Below, in pieces: positions 16,927 through 26,844 of a stretch of 64,000 nucleotides of DNA. The stretch lies in the NCBI RefSeq assembly GCF_013618625.1, contig NZ_JABRWO010000005.1:1-64000 (forward strand), written 5' to 3'. Source of the DNA: Bremerella alba. Lineage in GTDB: Bacteria > Planctomycetota > Planctomycetia > Pirellulales > Pirellulaceae. Both the position numbers and the translations under genes were made by a program. The notes under the pieces are model-generated. The model was not told where the DNA came from. It was given only the letters and a program-made list of their open reading frames with translations, and did not search any database. Positions within the stretch are counted from its first letter, which is position 1. Each line of letters starts with the position of its first letter.

Positions 16927-17265
16927 TTAGGCCATTTCCTTGAGGTTCTTGAGAGGACGAACCTTGACCTTGGTCGAGGCTGGCTTAGCCGGAACGTCCA
17001 TCAGTTCACCTGGCTTGAAAGGGTTAGGCACACCCTTCTTTGCGGGGCGAGCTGGAACCTTCTTCTTTTCGATCTTTACGATGCCAGGAATAGCGATCGC
17101 ACCAGCACCGCTACGACCCAGGGCCTTGCCGATTTCTGAGGACAGCGCGTCCATGACCGCACTGACGTCCTTCTTCGCAATGCCCGTCGATTCTGCGATG
17201 TTAGTCAGCAGTTGGGTCTTGGTGAGAGGTTTCTTGACGGTCGCAGCTGCAGCTTTCTTTGCCAT
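16927..17265 (-). CDS. hup: HU-family DNA-binding protein
   Basis: A 112-residue nucleoid protein. The N-terminal extension MAKKAAAATVKKP is basic. It is followed by the HU/IHF helical part (TKTQLLTNIAESTGIAKKDVSAVMDALSSEI) and a beta-arm region rich in Lys/Pro/Ala (KIEKKKVPARPAKKG). The usual C-terminus VKVRPLKNLKEMA is present. HU bends and compacts DNA as a dimer. The extension and the KKGVPNPFKPGE arm resemble the planctomycete HU-like form rather than E. coli HupA. The start has an AGGGAAA ribosome-binding site. Confidence 0.92.
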   Translation of the reverse strand: MAKKAAAATVKKPLTKTQLLTNIAESTGIAKKDVSAVMDALSSEIGKALGRSGAGAIAIPGIVKIEKKKVPARPAKKGVPNPFKPGELMDVPAKPASTKVKVRPLKNLKEMA

Positions 17266-17336
17266 GGGGTTTCCCTACTAGAAAGGCTATCCAATGTAAA
17301 AATGGGTCACAATAGTCCGATTTACCGAACGCGTCG

Positions 17337-17365
17337 ATTAAAGAAGTTTGCCACGGTTTTTCAAG
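17337..17365 (-). promoter_or_regulatory. Candidate promoter of the HU gene
   Basis: Read on the minus strand: TTGAAA (17365-17360), a 17-base spacer, then TTTAAT (17342-17337). The leader to the HU start would be about 65 bases. Confidence 0.55.
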
Positions 17366-17745
17366 ACAGCCAAACGCCAAAACCCCCTTTTTCCCGGGAA
17401 ATAGTAAGAAAAAGGCCGGAAAATCACCCTCCAGCCACGGTTTCGAGGAATTTCAAGCCCCACCGGCACCCCTCCCTTGGGGTCAGCCAGCGGTGATTCA
17501 TCCCGGGTTTTTCGGGGTTTTCTCGTCGTCAGAAGGCACTCAATTCGTCTTTTTGATTGTCACGGGGGGTTAGCAACTATGAAAATATGGCCGGCGAAGC
17601 GGCAATTTCTCTGTCCAAGATTGTCAAAACTTGTTTTCCTGGGTGAAACTGGAATAGAGTACTATTGGGCAAAGCCAGAGACGCCACGGCTGGATGGCCG
17701 CTGGTCGGTGATTTTCTCCCTTCAACGGAAATGCAGGGCACATTC
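17366..17745. other. Intergenic region between HU promoter and the large PQQ gene
   Basis: About 380 bases with no credible gene. It is rich in short C/G/T runs (CCCGGGAAA, CCCGGGTTTTTCGGGG). GCCACGGTTT occurs here and again just upstream at 17351. A weak plus-strand TTGTTT-17-TAGAGT pair (17631-17659) could be a promoter for the gene at 17746. Confidence 0.35.
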
Positions 17746-20700
17746 ATGATTCGGAAGCTAAATCCTCTTCTGGCTGGTGGTGCAAGTCGCCCCCGAGTCT
17801 TCTTGCATTGTCCGGTGATCGCTCTTTTGATTGTCGGTTGCCTGATGCCATGGGTTGCTCTGGCTCAAGACGAACAGTCCGACTTGGAATCTTCGTTCTT
17901 TCTTCCCATTCCTCGAGAATCCAGACTTCGGCTCGAACGCATTGAAGAGGCCGCAAGCGACCAGCGATGGACCGATGCGGCTCAAGAGCTTATCGCCCTG
18001 CTGGCAGGAGAAAACTCGGAAGACTTCCTCGTTCCGCTCGACAAAGGCAACGAAACAACATCCAGCAGCGTGAAATCGACCACCCTGCAGCTTGTTCAAA
18101 AACTTCCACCAAACGTTTTAGAGGCCTACCAGTTGCTGGTCGGTACTCAGCCCGAAGCGTTGCTTAAGGAAGCTCTGGCCGAAAACGATCAGCGGAAATT
18201 GGCTGAAGTCGCTCGGCGATTCCTGTTTACGACCGCCGGCGAGAAAGCTTCGATCATCCTGGCTCGTAAATCGATGGATGCCCGCCAATGGGAAGGAGCT
18301 CTTTTGTATTTGCGAAGGCTAGACTACAAACCGCAGCAGTCACGTCGATACCAGGACGAAACCGACTTAATGCGTGCAATCTGTCTGCGGGAAGTAGGCC
18401 AAGCTGAGGAAGCAAAAACGATCGTCGCCCGACTTAAGGACGACAAGGCACTCGACCGACTGCTTCCAAGCATGAGAGTCGTTGGCAGCACCTCACCTGA
18501 AAAGATTCTCGCACAGCTTGCTCAGGCCGAGTCGAACAACGAGCACCCGCCGTATGCCTGGAAAATGTTCCAAGGCTCGGAGACTCGGACAGCCCCCTCG
18601 CGCGGCAGTGAACCCCTGCAAGAGGTGCAGTGGAACGCTCGCATGGCTCAAAGTCGCCAGCAACAAGACGAAATTCGCGGATCGATGCAGCGATTCCAAG
18701 ACAATCGTGTGCCCGTGTTTCCTGCGATCCACCCCGTGATTGTCTCGAATCAGGTCATTTTTAGAACACCCGCCGGTTTACTGGCAACCGATATCAAAAG
18801 TGGCAAAGTCCTCTGGAAGTTTCCTTGGGACAACCTTGATCTCGATTTGTCGGAGCAAGAGTCTGATCTGCTGGGCAATATTTTTCCCGCGTTAGGTCGC
18901 GAATTCGAGCGGGCCATCTGGGCGGACGCTCGCTCAGGACATTTGTCTTCCGACGGAAACCGCTTGTTCTACGTTCACGACGACCGACCGCCGGGCGACG
19001 ACCTGGGATCGCTTCTGGCCAGTGGTGGCCTGCGCAGCTCAGGCGGGCTTTTTTCAGGCCAAGAGAACCACCTTTATTGCTTCGACATTGCTCGCGAAGG
19101 GGCTATCCTCTGGCAATTAGGAGGAGCTACTTCCGACGAAGCTCAAGCCAAGAACCAGCTTTCCGAAGCCCGTTTCCTCGGTCCGCCACTTCCTATCGGC
19201 AAAGACCTCTTTGTGCTCGCCGGAATCATTGACGAGGTCCGCCTGCTTTGCCTCGACGCCGAGACTGGCCGCGTCAATTGGTCGCAACAGTTGGCCCGTC
19301 AAACGAGTTCTAGCCCCAACGAAATACTTGAATCGTTTCTGCAAGCCGCGACTCCTTCACACAAAGGAGGCATCCTGGTTTGTCCTACCAACTCAGGCTC
19401 AATTGTCGCGGTCGATCTTTCCAACCAGACGCTGCTGTGGGGGTTTCAATACAAAGAGCCTGACCGTAGTCGTCCCGGCCGGCGCGTTACCAGTCGCGAT
19501 CAGGGAGGGGACTTCATGGCCCTTGCCGATCGCTGGAACGATGGCACACCTCTGCTGCATCAAGGGAAAGTTCTTGTCACACCCACCGATTCCGACTTCC
19601 TCTACTGCTTAGACCTTCTGACCGGCGAAAAGCTGTGGGAACGACCGCGACGCGACAACGTTGCCTTGGCCACCGTCGAAGGCAACCTGGCCTTGATGAT
19701 CGGCAAGACTTCCGTCAGTGGAGTCGACATCGAAACCGGGGAGACCGCTTGGAAACAAGCCGATACGAATCTGCCAGAACAGTCCTTGCCCAGCGGCTAT
19801 GGTTTCCGCCTGAATGGAAAGTATTACCTGCCGACGACTAATAACGAGATCATCCCCATTCACCTGGCCGACGGAAAATTGGATACCCCAATCGAAGCGG
19901 TCGGCGAACTGGGGAACTTGGTCTGCTACAAAGATTACGTCATCTCTGTCAGCCCGGAATTCGTGACCGCTTACAAACAAATCGATGCACTCCGTCGGGA
20001 GGTCACCGATCGACTTGCCAAGGATGACAACGACGCCGAAGCTCTGCGTATGCTCGGCAAGTTGCAGAAGCACGACGGAAACCTGGCAGCGGCACTTGTC
20101 TCGCTGCAGCGTTCGATGGATATCGAAGCTATCGAAGAAACTCGCACGCAATTAGTAGGCACAGGCCTTGCCGCGCTCGGCCAAGATTTCTCGAAGTTCC
20201 GCGACGTTGTCGAGGAAATGGAGCGGCTGGTAAACACGCTTGACGAAAAGATGGCCTTGGCTCGTCTCACCGCCCGCGGACTGCATGCCGAAGGCAAGCG
20301 TGAAGAGGCTCTATCGCGGTACTTTGACTTTCTCGACCTGACCGACGAGTACTTGTCCTCGCAGTCGGTTCCTAACGAACTTCTGATTCGCGACTTTGAT
20401 CCCGATGTCGAAGTCAGCGCCAATCGCTGGGCACGCGGCAAAATCAGTCAACTTCACGACGCCATGACTGCGGAAGAACAAACACAAGCGGATGAGGCCG
20501 TTCAAGAGCGACTCGACATGATTTTGGCCGCCGAAAAGGCGGACAGCAAAGAACTGGCTCGGTTCGTGAACCGTTTCCCTCGATTCCCTGCAGCCACCGA
20601 AGCACGGGTTGAATTGGCGAACGTCCTTCTCGACCAAGGCCTCATCTTGCAGGGCGAGAGTATCCTGCGTGGTTTGATGAACGAAGATGTCCCGCCCGAG

Positions 20701-22434
20701 CAGATGGGTCCACTCGTCTTTAAACTGGCCACAGGCCTCAAGAAGGCCGGCTTGGCGAATGAATCCGCCCAGTGGTTTAAGGAGATCTCCGGCACCTACA
20801 GCAACGTGCCGGTCGACGGCAAACGTACCGGTCGCCAGGTAGCAGCGCTCGAAAGCTGGGATCCGGTAGCGGCCGCGATCGTGCGTGAGAAGAGCATCTG
20901 GCCTTATTCCGAGGCAACAGCGGACATCGAAGAACGCCCCAGCCAAGGTTTCAGCCGCGTCGACTATCCGATCCGATTGAAAGAATCCAACGACTTGGCC
21001 CCAACCGACTATTCGCTGCTGTTAGATAGCGACGCAAATTTGGTGATCGTCCGCGATTCGTTCGGCAGCCCGATCGTGCGGATTCCGTTTACCACACAAA
21101 GTGGAAGAAAATTATACCAGCCCCAGATCGGTGCGCTGCACGCTCAACAATTTGGGCACTTGATGCTGTTGTCGCTGGGGAGCGAACTTCAGGCATTCAA
21201 CATGATGCCCAATTTACCAAGTGAAGACTCGTCGCGGCTGATCTGGAGTGCCGACCTGCAAAATGGCGTCGCGGGTTCAAACCGTCGAACGCGTGAGTTC
21301 GACGTGTATACCAAAAAGGCAAACCCCTTCGCCGAGATGCAGCGTACGGCCCGCGACGTAACCACGCACAAGCCAATTGGCCAGTTTTCTGGCAACCACG
21401 AGTTGATCTGCTACCAGATCGGCTCACGAATTATTTGCCGCGATCCTATTTCTGGTGGCATTTACTGGGAGCGAGACGGAGTAGAACTCGGCTGCGAATT
21501 GGTCGTCACCGATAAGTACGTCATCGCCATACCGGAAGACGAAGAGCACGAACGGGGCGAGTTAGGCACGACAGTCAAAGCGATGGTTCTGTCTGCTGAC
21601 AATGGCGAATTACTCAATACGGTTGAACTTCCCAGTTCCGATCGCATCTGGACTGTGCGCGATGGGGTTATCGTTTCGTGGCATACCAAAGAGATGGATC
21701 AAACCCCAGGGCTTTCCGGCCACGATGCGGCCACTGGCAAGCGTCTGTGGACGTATGACTATGACGCCAATAACGCTACCAAAGGTGTTCTGCTCAGCCG
21801 TAAACCATGGCTGGCGACGCTCGACAAGTTAGGCCAACTGCAAATTATCAACATTCCCGATGGCAAGATCGTGCACCAAAAGCAGCTTCCCCGCGATGGT
21901 GAAGCGGTTCAGCTGAAAGTGGTCGAGTCAGAGGACCAGTTTCTGCTCGCGGTTTACCGTGACATCAACCCACGGCCTCATTTCCGAAGTATCCCTTACG
22001 ACAATAGCGAAACGCTTCTGCGAGGGGAAATTTATGCCTTCGATACCGAAACTGGCGAAATGGCCTGGGAAAGTCCGGCCTTGGTGCACGATAACTACCT
22101 GTTAGAGGACTTCCAATCGAGCGGCCTGCCGGTGATCGCTTTGGTGGCCCGATTGCACCGTCCTGATGCACGGACACCGCAGATGAATTCGGCGTTGGAA
22201 GTTTTGCTGCTGGACAAGCGTGACGGACGTGTCCTCTTCCGCCGAGAATTCAGCGAATTGAGTGTTACTTTTTCCTTATCAGGCGATCCGAGCGACAAGA
22301 CCATCCTGCTTCAACTGGCAGCCTTGGAAGTAAATCTGAAATTTGACCCAGACCAACCCCCAGTTCCGGCCCCACCGGCAGCAACAGAAATCGATTTTTC
22401 TTACCCCCCACCTTCAGACAAGGTATCTCCCTAG
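17746..22434 (+). CDS. Very large exported TPR / PQQ-like beta-propeller protein
   Basis: A 1562-residue protein if started at ATG 17746. The open frame begins at 17665, but only from 17746 is there a signal peptide (a basic start, then VIALLIVGCLMPWVALAQ). The order is: helical TPR-like region (about 30-270); a first PQQ-like propeller (about 330-720: SGKVLWKFPWD, TGRVNWSQQL, TGEKLWERPR, TGETAWKQAD); a long TPR/helical middle (about 740-1080: EALRMLGKLQKHDGNLAAALVSL); and a second propeller (about 1090-1530: SGGIYWERDG, TGKRLWTYDY, TGEMAWESPA). The C-terminus is Pro-rich. No enzyme motif is seen; a periplasmic protein-binding or outer-membrane assembly role is possible. It is similar in design to the operon protein at 8302 but has no cytosolic module. 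Confidence 0.8.
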   Translation: MIRKLNPLLAGGASRPRVFLHCPVIALLIVGCLMPWVALAQDEQSDLESSFFLPIPRESRLRLERIEEAASDQRWTDAAQELIALLAGENSEDFLVPLDKGNETTSSSVKSTTLQLVQKLPPNVLEAYQLLVGTQPEALLKEALAENDQRKLAEVARRFLFTTAGEKASIILARKSMDARQWEGALLYLRRLDYKPQQSRRYQDETDLMRAICLREVGQAEEAKTIVARLKDDKALDRLLPSMRVVGSTSPEKILAQLAQAESNNEHPPYAWKMFQGSETRTAPSRGSEPLQEVQWNARMAQSRQQQDEIRGSMQRFQDNRVPVFPAIHPVIVSNQVIFRTPAGLLATDIKSGKVLWKFPWDNLDLDLSEQESDLLGNIFPALGREFERAIWADARSGHLSSDGNRLFYVHDDRPPGDDLGSLLASGGLRSSGGLFSGQENHLYCFDIAREGAILWQLGGATSDEAQAKNQLSEARFLGPPLPIGKDLFVLAGIIDEVRLLCLDAETGRVNWSQQLARQTSSSPNEILESFLQAATPSHKGGILVCPTNSGSIVAVDLSNQTLLWGFQYKEPDRSRPGRRVTSRDQGGDFMALADRWNDGTPLLHQGKVLVTPTDSDFLYCLDLLTGEKLWERPRRDNVALATVEGNLALMIGKTSVSGVDIETGETAWKQADTNLPEQSLPSGYGFRLNGKYYLPTTNNEIIPIHLADGKLDTPIEAVGELGNLVCYKDYVISVSPEFVTAYKQIDALRREVTDRLAKDDNDAEALRMLGKLQKHDGNLAAALVSLQRSMDIEAIEETRTQLVGTGLAALGQDFSKFRDVVEEMERLVNTLDEKMALARLTARGLHAEGKREEALSRYFDFLDLTDEYLSSQSVPNELLIRDFDPDVEVSANRWARGKISQLHDAMTAEEQTQADEAVQERLDMILAAEKADSKELARFVNRFPRFPAATEARVELANVLLDQGLILQGESILRGLMNEDVPPEQMGPLVFKLATGLKKAGLANESAQWFKEISGTYSNVPVDGKRTGRQVAALESWDPVAAAIVREKSIWPYSEATADIEERPSQGFSRVDYPIRLKESNDLAPTDYSLLLDSDANLVIVRDSFGSPIVRIPFTTQSGRKLYQPQIGALHAQQFGHLMLLSLGSELQAFNMMPNLPSEDSSRLIWSADLQNGVAGSNRRTREFDVYTKKANPFAEMQRTARDVTTHKPIGQFSGNHELICYQIGSRIICRDPISGGIYWERDGVELGCELVVTDKYVIAIPEDEEHERGELGTTVKAMVLSADNGELLNTVELPSSDRIWTVRDGVIVSWHTKEMDQTPGLSGHDAATGKRLWTYDYDANNATKGVLLSRKPWLATLDKLGQLQIINIPDGKIVHQKQLPRDGEAVQLKVVESEDQFLLAVYRDINPRPHFRSIPYDNSETLLRGEIYAFDTETGEMAWESPALVHDNYLLEDFQSSGLPVIALVARLHRPDARTPQMNSALEVLLLDKRDGRVLFRREFSELSVTFSLSGDPSDKTILLQLAALEVNLKFDPDQPPVPAPPAATEIDFSYPPPSDKVSP

Positions 22435-22470
22435 GGCTTGGTGTAAGCCGTGGGACTGCCGCTATTCAAG

Positions 22471-22499
22471 TTGTGAAATCGCGCATAACAAGTTACGAT
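22471..22499 (+). promoter_or_regulatory. Candidate promoter of the MoxR/VWA operon
   Basis: TTGTGA (22471-22476), a 17-base spacer, then TACGAT (22494-22499), placed about 95 bases before the MoxR start. Each hexamer matches the consensus at four positions. Confidence 0.45.
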
Positions 22500-22594
22500 A
22501 AACGAGGTAAGGTTTAGCGGATTGGCTAACCATTCCGGTGATCGAAACTTTACGTGCTCTTCCCTGATTTTCTTATAAAACAGAAAGATCCTGG

Positions 22595-23641
<1,047 letters not shown>

Positions 23642-24528
23642 GACGCTCGGGCAGATTTCCAAACTGGAACTCAGGGCCCGACATGTCGTGGAAGGATTTC
23701 TCTCCGGTACTCATCGCAGCCCTTACTTCGGGCAGTCGATCGAGTTTCTTCAGCATCGCGAATATGCGAGCGGGGACGACCTGCGCCATATCGACTGGAA
23801 AGTTCTCGGCAAACACGACAAATACGTCATCAAGCAGTACGAGGAATACACCAATCTTCGCTGTATGTTGATGGTCGATGCCTCGGCGAGCATGAGCTAC
23901 GGCACGGGCCCGATGAACAAGTACGACTACGCCTGCACCATTGCCGCGTCGCTGGCGTACCTCATTCTGAAACAGCAAGATGCCGTGGGCTGTGCCGTAT
24001 TCGACGATTCGATTCGGTATCGCGTACCGGTGCTCAGTAAACGCACGCATCTCAACACAGTGGTCGAAGCATTGGCCAACCAGTCGCCACGCGATAAGAC
24101 CGACATGCAGACCATTTGCAAACAATTTGCCGAAGGCTACACCAGCCGTGGTTTGGTGATTGTGATTTCCGACCTGTTCGGCGATGTTGCCGCCACGGCC
24201 AAGGGGCTTCGCATTTTGCGACAGCGCGGACACGATGTCATGGTCTTCCACGTGATGGACGACGACGAACTCGACTTCCCCTTCAGTGGTTCCACCCGTT
24301 TCGAGGGGCTAGAACTACCCGATCATCTGACGTGTAACCCCCGCGCCCTTCGCGAGGGGTATTTGGAAGCGGTCAACGAGTTCACCGCGTCGATGCGTCG
24401 GGAATGCACCAAGAACACCATCGATTATGCCCTGGTTCGTACGCGGGATTCCCTGGCGACGGTCCTGACGACGTACCTTTCCAATCGACTGGGAATGCAC
24501 CACCGCAATTAAGCAAGTCTGAGGCCTA

Positions 24529-26844
24529 ATGCTTTTTGTCTATCCAGCCCTGGCTTGGGCGTTTGCCCTTGTATCGCTCCCGGTGTTGATCCACCTGATC
24601 AACATGATGCGGCACCGGCGTGTCAAATGGGCGGCTATGGACTTTCTGCTTCAAAGCCATCGGCGGATGAAGCACTGGGTCATGCTCCGCCAGATTTTGC
24701 TGCTGCTCACCCGGATGGCCGCGATCGCGCTGATTGTCGCCATGCTGGCTGGCCTGATCACAACGCAAAGCTGGTCAAACATGATCGGCGACCGCGTGAC
24801 TCACCACCTAATCCTGATGGACGACACCTTTTCGATGCGGGAACGCCTGGGTGGCGACACGGCCTTTGAGTCGGCCACCAAGACGACCAACCGCATCATC
24901 GAGAACCTGGCCAATCAAGATCGCCCACAGCGGATTTCCGTGGTCTTTTATTCCGATCTTCTCCGTGGCGATGCCGACGCAAAGGCCTTGAATCTGGAAA
25001 CCCGCATGCGGGTCGATATGGATTCCACCAGCATCACCAAACTTCAAGAGCTGTTGGCCAACACATCGCCGACCGAGCAAACCATTCCCCTGGCTGAGGT
25101 GCTGCAACATGGCAGCGAGATCGTCAGCGAATTCGATCAATCGGAAGTCGCTCAGGTTTATATAGTTTCCGACTTTCGCGAGAAAGATTGGGGGTCGGAA
25201 GCAGCCCTGCGTGATCCTCTGTCACGCATCGAGCAGCGATCGATCGAACTCAACTGGATCAACTGTGCCCGGCTTCCTCAAGACAACCTGGCTATCACCG
25301 ACGTGTCGATCGGCAGCGGCACCGTCGTCGCTGGCATCCCGACCATTGTTAAGGTTTCCGTCCGCAATTTCGGCCAGCAGACCGCTGTCGATGTTCCGGT
25401 CAATATCGAACTCTTCGGTGCAAGCGCCGGCACGGTCGACATATCGAGCGCTGGCAATGATCTCGAGCGTCTGTACGATCAGCTACCAATCACCTTCGAC
25501 GAGATCCCCCCCGGCGAACAGGTCACTCGGCAAACGCAAATCATCTTTCCCGCCCAGGGCTCGCATGTACTCTCGTTCCGCCTGCCGGAAGATCCCCTCC
25601 CGCTGGATAACCTGCGTTTTGCGACCTCGGAAGTCCAGTCAAACATCCCCGTGCTGATCGTCGATGGCGATCCGAAATTGACCAATGCGTTTTACTTGCA
25701 ATCGGTCTTCAATCCGGGTCCTAACGTCTCGACCGGCGTCAGCCCGACCACGACCAGCAGCAGCTTTTTGACGTCGGCCGAACTAAAGGACCTTGCGAAG
25801 TTCGAGACTATCTTCATCATCGATCCGCCTATTTTGGACGAGCGCATAATCACAACGCTCAAGCAGTATGTGGAATCAGGCGGAGGGATCGTCTGGTACT
25901 GCGGCCCCGGCACAAACGAACTAGGGCTCGCTGAACTGGCTAAGGCCAATCTGTTACCAGGCAGCGTTCAAGCGCCTGTCGAGCTGTCGCAGAGTACGCC
26001 GGATGGTCCCCCCGATTTCGATCCCGGCGACAATCCTGTTTTCAAAGTCTTCGCAGGCGAAAAGAACCCCTTCCTGCGGCGACTGGTGGTCAGCAACTAC
26101 TTTCCAGTGGTGCCTGAATTCGCCACCGAGAAACCTGAGAACGTGCGTGTCCTTGGCAGCCTGAGAAATGGCGACCCGCTAGTGCTGGAACATGGGTTGG
26201 GCAAAGGAAAGGTGATCACCTTCCTCACTTCACTTGGTCCGCAGTGGAACAGCTGGGCTACGAACCCGAGCTTTATCGTGGCGATTTTGGAACTGCGTAA
26301 CTATGCCAGTAGCGCGAAGGACAGCCAGTCGACTTTCCCTGTCGGCTCGCCGATTTCCGTGATGGGCCCGACGTCCGAGTATCGCCCAGACGTTCAGTTC
26401 TATAGCCCCGGTGCGACTAGGCTTCCGACCGATCGTAGCGAACGTCTGCAAATGCAACCGGTCGCTGGCACGCTTGATGGCAGCGCGGAACTGGGGGGCG
26501 TCGATTCGGTCACCGGACGTTTCCTCACCGGCCAGTCTGGCGTGTACGAAGCTTGGCTTACGAAGCTGGATGGATCAAACGAAGTGCGGCGTTACTCGTT
26601 AGTCCCTGAGATGACCGAGAGCGACCTGCTGAGCATGAATGAGACGAATCTTCGCCAGTTGTATCCCTCGACCGCGTTCAACTACTTTGCCGCCGATGCG
26701 TGGCAATACGATAACGCGGCCCAACAGGGCACCAATTGGCAAACCATCTTGCTGGCGCTGGTCATTGGGGCGCTACTACTGGAACAAATCCTGGCCTATT
26801 ACGCGAGCTACCACCCGGCGGCTCCAGGAGCATCTGCCGCGTGA
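24529..26844 (+). CDS. BatA/VWA-domain membrane protein
   Basis: A 771-residue protein beginning with the BatA N-terminal domain (LAWAFALVSLPVLIHLINMM, RRVKWAAMDFLL, then a second helix AAIALIVAMLAGLI). It is followed by a VWA-like domain with the metal site motif DDTFS near residue 92. The middle has a CARDB-like beta domain (VSIGSGTVVAGIPTIVKVSV) and a glutamine-amidotransferase-like domain (VPVLIVDGDPKLTNAF, GGGIVWYCGPG). A final transmembrane helix (TILLALVIGALLLEQILAYY) lies near residues 744-763. It probably works with MoxR and DUF58 at the inner membrane. The stop overlaps the next start (GTGA). Confidence 0.85.
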   Translation: MLFVYPALAWAFALVSLPVLIHLINMMRHRRVKWAAMDFLLQSHRRMKHWVMLRQILLLLTRMAAIALIVAMLAGLITTQSWSNMIGDRVTHHLILMDDTFSMRERLGGDTAFESATKTTNRIIENLANQDRPQRISVVFYSDLLRGDADAKALNLETRMRVDMDSTSITKLQELLANTSPTEQTIPLAEVLQHGSEIVSEFDQSEVAQVYIVSDFREKDWGSEAALRDPLSRIEQRSIELNWINCARLPQDNLAITDVSIGSGTVVAGIPTIVKVSVRNFGQQTAVDVPVNIELFGASAGTVDISSAGNDLERLYDQLPITFDEIPPGEQVTRQTQIIFPAQGSHVLSFRLPEDPLPLDNLRFATSEVQSNIPVLIVDGDPKLTNAFYLQSVFNPGPNVSTGVSPTTTSSSFLTSAELKDLAKFETIFIIDPPILDERIITTLKQYVESGGGIVWYCGPGTNELGLAELAKANLLPGSVQAPVELSQSTPDGPPDFDPGDNPVFKVFAGEKNPFLRRLVVSNYFPVVPEFATEKPENVRVLGSLRNGDPLVLEHGLGKGKVITFLTSLGPQWNSWATNPSFIVAILELRNYASSAKDSQSTFPVGSPISVMGPTSEYRPDVQFYSPGATRLPTDRSERLQMQPVAGTLDGSAELGGVDSVTGRFLTGQSGVYEAWLTKLDGSNEVRRYSLVPEMTESDLLSMNETNLRQLYPSTAFNYFAADAWQYDNAAQQGTNWQTILLALVIGALLLEQILAYYASYHPAAPGASAA